NCBI GenBank assembly: GCA_037176885.1
Contig: JAWWNJ010000236.1
Coordinates: 124,001-188,000, forward strand
DNA length: 64,000 bases
DNA from: Favolaschia claudopus
Lineage: Eukaryota; Basidiomycota; Agaricomycetes; Agaricales; Mycenaceae
Reading direction: 5' to 3'
The first letter of the stretch is position 1. Each line of letters starts with the position of its first letter. Below the pieces are notes generated by a model. That model saw nothing but the letters and a program-made list of their open reading frames with translations. It was not told the origin of the DNA and searched no databases. Both the position numbers and the translations under genes were made by a program. Of the stretch, positions 1-9,761 are shown one piece after another.

Positions 1-140
1 GATCTCATCGACATACCTAGCTTCTCACATTTTTTTGCTCCCTCATCACCTTCGCGGTGATCTTTCTCTCCTGTCTTTTGTATCTACTTCGTAGCTACCG
101 TACGTAGCGACCCGACAACCTTGTCACCCAGCCGTAGGTA

Positions 141-839
141 GGGGCGCGAGCGCAAGCTTGTCGGGGCTCCGCCCCGTTTGCTAGCCAACTCATAAATGCC
201 CTCCGGGCCGACGCTCGCGTTGCCAGCATCACTGGCAAGTGGTCAAACTCCCGCATTGTCGTAGCGGTTTCCCGAAAGCTCAGGTCGGTGAACACGGTGG
301 GATACGATGGAATCACGAGCGGATACCGTGTTCTGGGCACATACAACGAGGTTGAGGTCGTTGGTGACGGCACTGCGAGTGGAATCGGTGGACCAAAGGA
401 TGACACTGTAGCTCGTGTCCTCGCCCCCACAGCGCAGGAACAACAGGAGCTTGACGCTTTTCGCGACCTGTACAATGTGCCTCCGTCAGCTGAGGTATAT
501 TCTGTGTTCTTCATCAAGACGGTAAGCTTCTCTTTCAGCTCCCATTCCACTTGGCACTTACGGTTCTCACTATATCTTATCTAGGATCAAGAAAATCATA
601 ACGAACGCATCATTCGCGTCGCCACCTCCAATTCTGCTGCTCGCCAGCCTTCCAGCGACCACCGCGGCAGCACTACCCCAATCGCCTACGTTGAAAGCCA
701 GTTCCCCGACATCGTCAGCTTGTTTCGTGCCGTCGACACCTCCTCCCTCGGAGCTGCTTATAAAGCGAACGCCCGGGTTCGCCTCATTCGCGATCTCTGG
801 GAACGGCTTGGTATGGAGTGGCCCAACTACGGCCAATAA
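141..839 (+). CDS. hypothetical protein, two visible exons, 5' end unresolved
   Basis: I do not recognise the family. An open frame runs from about 141 to 521, a 63-nt intron (522-584, GTAAGC...TAG) follows, and the second exon (585-839) ends in TAA. Joining the exons keeps the frame and gives about 210 residues. The frame is closed upstream by a TAG at 135, so an earlier exon or an acceptor around 137-140 is likely and the true start is not visible; GTG at 288 is not a credible start because the frame continues upstream. The product is mixed alpha/beta in composition, with no signal peptide or membrane segment. A DDE transposase remnant begins a few bases after the stop, so the gene could be part of a larger accessory locus. 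Being a gene is likely; the boundaries are not. Confidence 0.5.
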
Positions 840-848
840 ACTTGTGAA

Positions 849-1558
849 CTACACTCTGCTGGGCCGGCGTGTCATCCTTTGGTACCACGACGAGAGCATT
901 TTCTACCCATGACCGGCGGCGGGAAAACTGGTATCACAAGGACGCGCCGGCAAAACCATACCGCAAAGGCGAGGGCCATTCATTCATGATCGCCGACTAC
1001 TTTTCTTCCGATTTTGGCTGGCTACGTGATCCCAACAATCCAAAACGAAATGCCCGTCGGAGCATGCGACCGGGAAAAGGACGAGACGGTTATTTCACGT
1101 CCGAAGAGGTTCTTGAGCAAGCTTCGACAGCTCGCGCGCTTGTCAAAGAGCTTTGGCCCGACTTTGATCACGTCTTCATTTACGACAACGCTACCACACA
1201 TGAAAAGCGTCCCGACGGCTCCCTCTCTGCAACCGGAATGCCGAAAGCCCCCTCTGGTACACGAAAAAACCACGAGTCGGCGAATTTCCTCGTTGAGGTA
1301 AACAAACGGGATGCCGAAGGAAAACTGGTCTACGACTCCAAGCGGAATCTGGTCAAGGAGAAGATCAAAATGACTGGCGCACACTTTGACGGTAAATCCC
1401 AGGATCTCTATTTCCCCGACGACCATCCTCGCCATCCCGGCAAATTCAAAGGCATGAAGCAGATCCTCGAAGAGCGCGGCATGCACGCCGAGGCGCAGCT
1501 GAAGAAGGAATGCCCTTCATTCAAATGCGCGGATCAAAGGTTGAAAGAAACGCCTGGC
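849..1558 (+). pseudogene. DDE transposase remnant (mushroom-type), frameshifted and 3'-truncated
   Basis: The translation matches from memory the catalytic half of an abundant Agaricomycete DDE transposase family. Landmarks are a first-Asp block (HDES, about 888), a GEGHSFMIADYF block (about 970), the second Asp block (FIYDNATTH, about 1180), LYFP.DHPRHPGKFKGM (about 1410) and ECPSFKC (about 1508). A frameshift lies near 910: HDESIFY is read in one frame and DRRRENWYHK in another. The usual cysteine-rich stretch and C-terminal HCELNFIE region after ECPSFKC are missing; at that point a small DNA transposon has inserted (1559-1994) and only about 130 further bases follow before an LTR retrotransposon. 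It cannot encode an active enzyme. Confidence 0.75.
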
Positions 1559-1994
1559 AGGACCCCTGATAATACCCTTGGAAGCCCACTTTCCGGACAA
1601 AAATCGCAAATTTTGGCCCAAAACCTAGGTCCCAACCGGACAAAAATTCGACCTCGGGGTGCGGATAGCTAGGTTCCCGTCCAGACGTCGCTGAACTGGG
1701 CGGATTGGGTCTGCCGAAATTGCCGGCAGATCACTCTCTGCATCGAAATTGTGCTTGATGGTGCAAATCTGGGCAGAAAAGCCACGGAGAACGACAGAAA
1801 CGGAGGTTATGGAGAAAATTTTGCGTTTTTGGCCCCGTGGGAACAGAAATTGCTTCTGTTTGGAACGTTACGTCATCGAGAGCAAGGTCCTGTCCGGACA
1901 AAAATCGAAATTTTCAGCCCAAAAACGTCCGGACAAAATTTGGCACATTGGGCGAGGTCGGGACCTAGCCTCCAAAGGGATTATCAGGGGTCCT
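1559..1994. mobile_element. non-autonomous TIR DNA transposon, 436 bp, 8-bp target duplication
   Basis: The ends are inverted copies: AGGACCCCTGATAAT at 1559 and ATTATCAGGGGTCCT ending at 1994, with similarity continuing about 25-30 bp. The element is flanked on both sides by the octamer CGCCTGGC (1551-1558 and 1995-2002). Internal repeats of a GTCCGGACAAAAATCG-type motif occur near both ends. An 8-bp duplication is typical of hAT and P superfamilies; the terminal bases do not allow a firm choice. No transposase frame is inside. It sits in the decayed transposase gene. Confidence 0.85.
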
Positions 1995-2129
1995 CGCCTG
2001 GCGGGTCGCAAACAAGGGTCTCGACCCGTTTGACTGAGGCTAGACTATTACAATGACGCATAATGGTCTCTGTCGTCATTCTTGCAGCGCTACCATGTCA
2101 GAACTTCGCCACTTCTCGCCCCTGCCAAG

Positions 2130-2334
2130 TGTAACGGATCTACCCGCTCGCATCAGCTCACGGCGAGATTTGCCCGAGTCGTTGCCAAGACTCAATACAC
2201 AGCCTCCATTTTCCAGTATAAGTAGTTAGCTAATTGTCGTAGATTCCTTTCCCTTGGTCAATCTAAGACTTACACCAGTTCTTTTTGTTTGATCCACTTG
2301 TGCCGGAACTCGACTCGCCTTCGCTTCCGTCACA
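2130..2334 (+). repeat. 5' LTR, 205 bp
   Basis: Begins TGTAACGGATCTACC and ends CTTCCGTCACA. It is matched over its whole length by 9103-9306 with very few differences, so insertion was recent. It contains a TATA-like AGTATAAGTAGTT segment around 2216-2228 that could be the promoter. Confidence 0.9.
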
Positions 2335-3899
2335 TCTTTTGAACTCAACCAAGTCACTAGATCCGTCGACGCTCTTGACTACGCTTGCCCCCGACCTCCT
2401 CTGACCCTCTGAGCTCGACATCGACCCCGATGACTGACCCCGCTGGCCGTGCTCGCTACCCTCTCCGCTCTCATGCTCGTGTCCCCGTTCCTGGACCTGG
2501 AATGTCTGTGCCGAGACCTGCTAGTACTGCCATCGCCGTGAGTCCCCGTTCTGGGACTCCCCGACCGGAGATTCGTGCCTCTTCGACAAAGCCACGCCCC
2601 GTTTCCCCCGACCTATTGTACAGTCGAGCGGTCTCGGGTGGACCTTCCTCTCGTGTAGACCTTCCACTGCCTTCGGGTGGTGAGACCCCATCACCGTTTG
2701 GTGGTGAGACTGCTTCGCCTTCGGGCGTCGAACCGTTGCCTCTGGGCAACGAGACTTCACCGTCGGTACCCTCGACGCGTGCGCCATCGGTGACCCCGAT
2801 GCGTAGCGAGCTCTCTGGGCCCGTTCTGACCTCAGCCGTGGATTGGGGGATGCTCGACGAAGGTCTTGCCACGCCTCGCATGGCAACGCCCGGTCGTCAA
2901 GCTTCAGCGGATTCACTCACCGTAGTAAATTCTCAGAATATGTTATCCCATTCCACATCGACCGTATCCCGTGCGATTCAGAACATGAGTGTGAGTGAGC
3001 TTGTGAGTATCGCTCGCCGCCACCAAGGGAAGCTTTGGCTGCTGCGTCAGGGCGCGGGATAACTATCCCGCGTGAGAACACGCCAGATGATGAAATCACG
3101 AACTTGATTGATATTGATGAAAGATCGGCAATGAATGTGCCTGAAAATATTGTCAGTCCGGCAATACCATCTGGTGTAGGAACCTCCCGTCAGAAGGGTA
3201 AAGGTGCTGACCCTCGCAATTGGGGTGCAGCAAATTTTTCGGAAGATTTCTCTGAGCGCGATATCGACGCGCAAAGAGCCGCTTTGGATAATTTCGCCGA
3301 AATTCGCCGTGCTGTCAAAGAAGAACAGCATTCACCGCCACCTGGGTTCTTTGATCGGACGCCAATCATGGCTTCTCCCGAACCCCGAACTCCGAGACCT
3401 TTGCTGAAGCAAACGAAAGATACCGTCGCCTCTGGCCAGAGCATAGACGAAAAGATTGCTGATTTACAAGCGCAGATCAGCAGCTTGCAACGTTCTCGGA
3501 CGACGACGCCAAAGGTTGACTTAACCAAGGCGCAGACTGCTGTTAAAAACAGCATTGATAGACAGATCGGTGCGGATCACGGAGCTCGCGGATCCCGTCC
3601 CGAGCCCACTCCTGCTAAGCGCGTCGCGCCAGGCAGCTTCATTGAGCGCACCCTGCGCAATGCCGAGCGTGTGGATGGTTCTCCCACCCCATCCGAACCT
3701 TCTGATTCGTCGAACTCCGACTCTGAGTCCTCAGATAGTTCAGGTTCCGGGAGGTCATACCCGTCACGTCATCGTCGCAAGCGCCGTTCCTCTAGGAAGA
3801 AACGGAGTTCTCACAGGAAGAATAAAATGATATTGAAGCCTATACCTCCAAAGGAGTATGATGGCTCACCGGATGCCATTGCATTCCATCGATTTGTTA

Positions 3900-4460
3900 C
3901 AGCGCTTTGCAAAATTGATGACAGTCGGCCGAAAAAAATATATATAAACAACTATTTGATGGCTCCAGTTCCTAAGGCTATTTTCTCAATTCTAAACCGT
4001 TTTTCGAGGTTCTAATGCAGATAGAACACGTCTTTGTAGTATAAACTTCGTTTCTACCTGCTTGAATGGCTCCAAACGGCTAAGTGGAAGCTTCAACCGG
4101 GCTTATTTTGCCATCAATTGCTCAGTTTGAGCCAATATTTCAAGAAATCCGAGTTCTTAACGCTGTTTTGGCAGCTGTGATTCGTTTTTAGAGATGCTTG
4201 AAGGTCTAGAATACATTTCTGTACCCTAATCATCAATACTACCATCTTGAATGGCCCAAAACCATCCACTGAAAGCCTCAGAACACCTTGTTTTCAATAT
4301 TACAACTGTTCTACACAGTGGCTGACTCAAAGTCTCCATACTAAACCCCGAATGCGAAGTTCAACTTCGCTGCTACCCGGACCGTCAATGGGCGCTTATT
4401 CGGCGCCTATTTCGGACTACAAGTCCGGTCGGCGGCAGTGCTAAACCCCATCATTCAATA
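3900..4460. repeat. left long terminal inverted repeat of the Tc1/mariner element
   Basis: Inverted relative of 7534-8093. Conserved blocks include the tip, a GATGACAGTCGGCCG block, TTGAATGGCCC.AAACCATCCA and the CGGACTNCAAGTCCGGT palindrome near 4412-4430. It contains no gene and probably holds the promoter of the accessory gene. Confidence 0.8.
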
Positions 4461-4563
4461 GAGGTAAATTCGCGCTTCTTGCTCGCTTCCTTCATCTTCG
4501 ACTATACTCTGGCTCTCACTCTAGCTTTCCCTTTCGCTCCCGGCGGTACTCTGGGACTATCCG

Positions 4564-6222
4564 ATGCCTGCCAAACGAAAAACTCCTCAAAAGACTGTAT
4601 CTCCTGCCCCCGTTGCGCGTGCTTCAGCTAGAAAACCCAAACAGAGTGCACGAGCCAAAGAGGCGGATCCCCCTAGAACCAGAAATGCACGTTCACGCAC
4701 ATCTGAATCCTCTGACGCTTCTCGCGATATTTCCGAGCCTCCCCTGCTGTCCACCCTCCTGCTGAACCTGCCCGCAGCCACCCGAAGCCGAAAAAGTCGA
4801 AAAAGGCCACAGTTTCTGAAGACTCTGATGACGAGGGAGAAGAAGAACCGGAACCTAATGGAGACTCGGGCGAGGAGAATGGTGAGGAGGAGAGTGAATC
4901 AGAAGAAGAACAGCCCAAGAAGCGCCGCAGAAAGTCCAAATCCGGTTCGTCATTTTTATCTATTTTATCTTTACATTCATTCGTGACGATCCTCGATGAA
5001 GACGACCTCACCCCTAAATCCATCACCATCAGTTTCACCGTCTACACACAGCAAGAATTCGCAAAACCCGAAAAGAAGCGCGTTGACCTCGGCTCTGCCA
5101 TCATGACACTCGATTTCGACACTCCTTATCATAGATTTCTCTTACCGAAGGTAGCCCGCACTGCACGACTCGGATCTGAGCCCGAAGTAGACGAAGTTGA
5201 GCTTCATTTTCAAATCCCTCGCCTTGTCCCGAAACACGTCAATCTCCATGATTCTGGCGATTACACGGTAATGATCACTGAGGCGAAGAAGGCGAAGGAT
5301 CCCAAGATAAATATGATAGTTGTTCCAGAAGATGTACGTGAACTATTTGCTGCTAATTTGTCTTCAACTCAACCATTTACAGGCGCAAGATACTCGAAAC
5401 ACCGAGGATGATACCAGCGGTAAGAAAAAACCGGCTAAGAAATCAAAGGTCAGTCCAGTTCCCGACGTATGTGCGTATATTTATTGGGATATAGATACCT
5501 TCGGAGAATGATATTGCACCGGCGAACAGCGAGATCAACAACAAGATTGGCGAGCTTCGGACGAAATGGACCTGCAACGCGAATGATTCGAGCGATTGTT
5601 GCTGGGTTCGCCCAGACAGTCGGGAGCATATATCCCTTGGCAACGCACACTTCCGGCTCTGGGCGGCTGCTTGGGTAAGAGTCTCAGTTCAATCTTCTGC
5701 CGTCCCCTTCTTATGTCTGACGGCGATTCTTTTCAGGTTGCCGGTACCGCAGATCTCATGACGCCACCAAATCACAGGTTATTTGGGACCGACACTGAGA
5801 ACGGCATGGCGCCACCCTCCCTCCTGCAGCGTCGTATGGCGGCAAATCAGGCGCAGTCTTCCGCACCGGTGATCAACAATCATTTTTCGATTCCTGACGC
5901 TTTCGTCGACATCCTTCGTGGTCCTGTCCAGCCTCAACCGGCAGCACCTGCACTTCCACCACTTCCCCTGCCATCTCTGCCTCAGAATAATCGAATGCTG
6001 CTCCCTCACGGCATGGATAGTGGCTTCCCCACTCCCATTACAGATTTTTGCGCTACTTACTATCTTGACGAAGCGATCGCTACGAAATTTGCCGAAAAGG
6101 GATATCGAAACACATCGACGTTCTATTTGATCTCGATCGAAGATTTGGAAAGCATGCAGTTCCGTCGCGGAGAGATTGCTGAGCTCAGGGAGGCTGTTCG
6201 TAAGTGGGCGTTGCCATTGTAG
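4564..6222 (+). CDS. transposon accessory protein with Cys/His-Trp module and SAM-like C-terminus (one frameshift)
   Basis: Function unknown. From ATG 4564 the protein has a basic N-terminus (MPAKRKTPQK), then a Glu/Asp/Ser-rich tract, a KKRRRKSK basic patch, a globular segment (about 4983-5333), a module with WTC.........CCW....SREH....F.LWAAAW (about 5565-5674) and a C-terminal helical domain resembling a SAM fold (YLDEAIATKF...LISIEDLESM...ELREAVRKW). Introns are 5334-5382, 5449-5494 and 5675-5736; all keep frame. One lesion lies near 4740, where the frame moves by one base in a CCTCCC run (mutation or sequence error). The gene lies inside the mariner element, convergent with its transposase, and a relative occurs at 60-64 kb in a second mariner element. 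A role in DNA binding or in regulating transposition is inference. Confidence 0.72.
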
Positions 6223-6323
6223 ATAGAATTCGCTGTTTATGTCGTGTATGCTTTCTTGTTGTCTTCACTGCATGTATTTTTTTGACCACTGCTTCCGACG
6301 CATTGAAATTGAGCAATATATTG

Positions 6324-7394
6324 TTACATGTACCCCGCGTGAGCGAAATAGCCCTCAGCGTCATCGGAAGTTATTATTTCCATCGCCAATATCACATCGT
6401 AAATTCCCCTCTCGCCAATTGAGTTTGCAAAGACCTCCGAGTTACGTCTGATAAATGCCTTGATCTTCGAGAAAGCCTCTTCAATTGGGTTGAAATCGGG
6501 GGAATAGGGAGGAAGGAACTCGATACGAACACCTAACATGAAATGAATGAAAAGTAGTGTTGTTTTGAATCAATGAACGTACCGAATCTGTCAGCTATTT
6601 CAAGAATCTGTTCGCCGTGGTGAATTTGAGCGTTGTCCATAATGAGAACGGAAAGAGGTGCGGGGAATGGGTTTGTGAGCGGCATCTGGTAGTTTCATCA
6701 GTATTGAATGAACGACAGAATAATGAATGTGACATACCACATCTTGCTCAATGAAATCAAGATATTCTTCTCGGTCCATGGACCCCACCACCACCCGAGT
6801 CGCCACCATACCATCCAACGTCAAAAGCCCCGTTCCCGTCAGCCGTGTTCCGCGGACAAATTTCTGTTTCATCTTCGCCCTCTGCCCCTTCTTCGCTCTC
6901 CCATAGGCACGATGCGGTGTCAAATCGTTCTTCGATGTCTCATCGAGAAAGCCAAGATATTCGGGGGGATACAGGGAAATCCGACGGACGAAATCATTTC
7001 TCACGTTCTCATTCCGCTCGGCAGCAATTCTCTTCAACTTTTTACGCGACATGCCAAGGCGCTCCAGCTCGCGGAAGATAGTCGTAAAATGAACTGAGAT
7101 AAAGCGGTTATGCTTCAACATATTCAACAGTTCCTTCAAAAACCAATCGGGGCGCAAGTTGACAAGGCTGAGAATATAGTCCAAATCTTCCCGGTGCATG
7201 AGTCGACGGCGGCCGCGTAGCCGACTTTTAGGCTTCTCTACCCATCCTGTTTCACGCCAGAGTTTCCTAGTACGCCAGAACGTCGACTCCGAGAAGCCAC
7301 AGATGTCAAGAATGTCTTCCAGCGGCAGGAGATCTCGCTCGAAGAGGTTCATGGCTGCCAATTTGACCTGTGACTGTACCACGCGTCCAGGCAT
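6324..7394 (-). CDS. Tc1/mariner (DDE) transposase, three exons, apparently intact
   Basis: Exons 7394-6738, 6685-6583 and 6532-6324 join in frame to 322 residues; introns are 52 and 50 nt with GT..AG ends. The N-terminus (MPGRVVQSQVKLAAMNL...) forms a helix-turn-helix DNA-binding region with FSESTFWRTRKLW. Catalytic blocks are FLDETSKND (first Asp), LIMDNAQIHHG (second Asp) and SPDFNPIEEAFSKIKAFIRR (Glu). The ATG at 7394 is preferred over the in-frame ATG at 7604, because the upstream 70 residues lie in the terminal repeat and lack homology. It would cut at the element TIRs and insert at TA. All catalytic residues and splice sites are present, so this copy may still be active. Confidence 0.9.
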
Positions 7395-7533
7395 TGTGGT
7401 ATTTGTGTGTTGGAGGCAGGAAATCGGAAGTGGAGAGGGAGAAGTAAGACAGAGGACTACCACCAATGAGCGTAGAGATTGGAGAAACGGTGGAGGCGAA
7501 GGAAGCGAGCAGGAAGCGACAGATTTGGCTCTG

Positions 7534-8093
7534 TTGAATGATGGGTGTAAGCACTGCCACGCACCGGACTTGAAGTCCGATATAGACGCCTGGTAAGCGC
7601 CCATTGATGATCTGCATCGTGTTGAGGTTGACAGTTGAATTTTCTCTGTTGGTTTGAAGAGATTGAATCAGTCACTGTGTAGAACAGTTATAATATTGAA
7701 AACAAGCTGCTCTGGGGCTTTCAATGGATGGTTTCGGGCCATTCAAGATGGTAGTATTGATTATTAGGGTACAACAATGTATTCTGGACCTTCAAGAATC
7801 TCTAAAAACGAATCATAGCCGCAAAAATCGCTTTAAGAACTGGGAATTCTCGAAATATTGGCCCAAACTGAGCAATTGATGTGAAACTAAGCTGGCTTGA
7901 AGCTTCTACTGAGCCGTTTGAGGTGATTCAAGTAGGTAGAACTGTAGTTTAGACTACAGAAATGTGTTCTACATCCTCCGGAACCTCGGAAAACCGTTCA
8001 GAAATGAGGAAACAGCCTTAAGAGCTCCAGCCATCAAATACTTGTTTATATATATTTTTTTCGGCCGACTGTCATCAATTATGCAAACCGCTG
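7534..8093. repeat. right long terminal inverted repeat of the Tc1/mariner element
   Basis: Inverted counterpart of 3900-4460, diverged by scattered substitutions and small indels. The transposase start codon lies about 140 bp inside its inner edge. Confidence 0.8.
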
Positions 8094-9102
8094 TAAAGAA
8101 GGATCGAATTATGTGCAACTTGGCAAAGTCCCGACTGATCAACGAGTGTTTTACTTGTCGTACTATTTGACGGCTCGTGCACTCGAATTCTACAACAGCA
8201 AGGTTGAGAATGATGAGCACGTTTGGACTCTGAGTGAGTTCTTTTGGGGTTTATTCAATTTTTGTTTCCCTGTGAATTTCCGTGAGAAACAACGCACTCG
8301 ATTGCGCTCTTGTGTCCAAGGCACTAAGTCAGTATTAATTCACAAGGCTGAATGGGAACGAATTTATAACACCATTGGTCTTGAAGCCAACCAAGAGAAG
8401 GTTGTCATGTTCTGGCGTAGCCTCAACGCTGACATTCGAAAGGAAATGTTTCGCGATAAACTTGATCCAGAAACTTCTTCTTGGGCTGAAGTTACTGCTG
8501 GTGCTGAGAGCGCCGAAATTATCGTCAAGGTTGACGATGATAATGATGATCTTGATATGGCTGGATCGAGTAAGACTCAATCTAAGCCCGATGACCAGAA
8601 ACTGGACTCAGATTCGAACGGGAGACGTCGTACTGGAGGGCGCGTTATCTCGGTTTCCAGTGTTGAACCCGAACCTTCTACGACTGCGTCGAAATCTCGC
8701 GACAGCGGCAAGCAACTTTCGGTTAAGAAACGAAATGAATACCTTGCCGCAGGTTTATGCTTTAACTGTGGTGTACAGGGACACCTTTCTCGTAACTGTC
8801 CTGAACTCAACATGATGGTTTCGAAAGGAGGGCCTCCTGGTTTTGCATCCCACGCGGTTGATTTCGCGCTGAACGATGATCGCGATGCTCTGTTGGAGAG
8901 CACGGAAGTTCTTGAACACTTCTAAATTCGCACAATTTCCTCCCTCGACATTGAAATGGTCGTCGAGGAGGGCGAGGATACCCAAATGGTTTGATTTTGA
9001 TTTTTCGAAGACCATTTCGGACGTTGAGTTGACTTTGAACAAGTTTATTTATTTTTCTGACTAGATATTGAGCTCGTCGTGGTCGACGATCTGGAGGGCG
9101 GA

Positions 9103-9306
9103 TGTAACGGATCTACCGCTCGCATCAGCTCACGGCGAGATTTGCCCGAGTCGTTGCCAAGACTCAATACACAGCCTCCATTTTCCAGTATAAGTAGTTA
9201 GCTAATTGTCGTAGATTCCTTTCCCTTGGTCAATCTAAGACTTACACCAGTTCTTTTTGTTTGATCCACTTGTGCCGGAACTCGACTCGCCGTCGCTTCC
9301 GTCACA
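9103..9306 (+). repeat. 3' LTR, 204 bp
   Basis: Direct copy of 2130-2334; one C is missing from the CCC run near the start, and the TG...CA ends and following CCAAG duplication are intact. Confidence 0.9.
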
Positions 9307-9470
9307 CCAAGTCAGAGTTCATTTCGGTCGGTTCTATCTCATTCCACGCGGTGTAAAGAAAGATTATCGGCTTCTCTTCACTCAACTCGTTTGACTGCGA
9401 TTGCGACCGCGTAGCGCACCTCGATTCTTTCTGACGATTATACAGTTTGTCTCGATCTTCCCGGATTGTC

Positions 9471-9692
9471 TGTCGCAAATTTCTTTTTTTCACGACCGGG
9501 CCCGATAGTGCCCGATTGCGCCCGAGTCCCTTTGATAACACATTACGCCCCCTTATAGTGCCCGATGGTAAGATGGAGACCAGAAATAAGTTGGATGTAG
9601 ATCATCCTGAAATATTGTCGGGCACTATCGAAGGGGCTCGGGCGCAATCGGGCACTATCGGGCCCGGTCGTGAAAAAAAGAAATTTGCGACA
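9471..9692. mobile_element. small inverted-repeat element (MITE-like), 222 bp
   Basis: Left end TGTCGCAAATTTCTTTTTTT at 9471 is matched by the inverted right end finishing at 9692; about 60 bp are almost perfectly inverted and include repeated GCCCGATAGTGCCCGAT and GCGCCCGAG blocks. The middle has no gene. I see no clear target duplication, so the superfamily is open. Confidence 0.7.
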
Positions 9693-9761
9693 TCGGGATG
9701 CTTTAACTGGATCCCATTTACCGGCCTTCCATGCATCAGACTTTCCTTTCCCTGTGACATA

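Larger units (their letters stand above)
3900..8093. mobile_element. Tc1/mariner-superfamily transposon with long TIRs and two convergent genes
   Basis: It starts CAGCGCTTTGCA... at 3900 and ends with the inverted copy ...TGCAAACCGCTG at 8093, flanked by the target dinucleotide TA (3898-3899 and 8094-8095). Excision in silico with one TA restores the Gag frame exactly, which confirms the borders. The inverted repeats are unusually long, about 560 bp per side at roughly 80% identity by eye. Two genes start just inside the TIRs and point at each other: an accessory gene (4564-6222, plus) and the transposase (7394-6324, minus), with stops about 100 bp apart. Confidence 0.92.
2430..8925 (+). pseudogene. 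gag: retrotransposon Gag-like gene split by a mariner insertion and frameshifted
   Basis: The first part (2430-3899) encodes a Ser/Pro-rich N-terminus (MTDPAGRARYPLRSH), a coiled segment and an SR-rich basic stretch; the second part (8096-8925) encodes the retro-gag helical core and a CCHC knuckle (CFNCGVQGHLSRNC, about 8758-8800). Joining 3899 to 8096 after removing the insert and one TA restores a continuous frame (...HRFVKEGSNYVQLGKV...). A second lesion lies near 3030: the 55-kb relative reads RRHQALAQEALAAA, whereas here about 11 nt are missing and the frame shifts between the segment ending at 3062 and the one beginning about 3035. Gag would package element RNA. The gene is dead as it stands. 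Confidence 0.85.
2130..9306 (+). mobile_element. gag-only LTR retrotransposon, interrupted by a Tc1/mariner element
   Basis: Two near-identical LTRs (2130-2334 and 9103-9306) begin TG and end CA and are flanked by the 5-bp duplication CCAAG (2125-2129 and 9307-9311). Between them lies one gag gene ending in a CCHC zinc knuckle, followed by only about 180 bp before the 3' LTR. No protease, reverse transcriptase, RNase H or integrase frame is present. Removing the 4.2-kb insertion at 3900-8093 leaves an element of about 2.98 kb. A purine-rich tract (CTGGAGGGCGGA) abuts the 3' LTR. The base run right after the 5' LTR does not begin with TGG, so the primer-binding site is not canonical. A diverged relative lies at 55.0-56.1 kb. 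Confidence 0.9.

Noticed and set aside
95..550. Minus-strand 151-codon frame
   Set aside because: It covers exon and intron of the plus-strand gene in antisense; the plus-strand exons splice cleanly.
2471..2881. Minus-strand frame opposite the 2.4-kb gag
   Set aside because: Shadow of the Ser/Pro-rich Gag N-terminus; the related copy at 55 kb conserves the gag frame.
7395..7604. Upstream extension of the mariner transposase to ATG 7604
   Set aside because: The extra 70 residues come from the terminal repeat and lack similarity to transposases; the start at 7394 fits the helix-turn-helix region.
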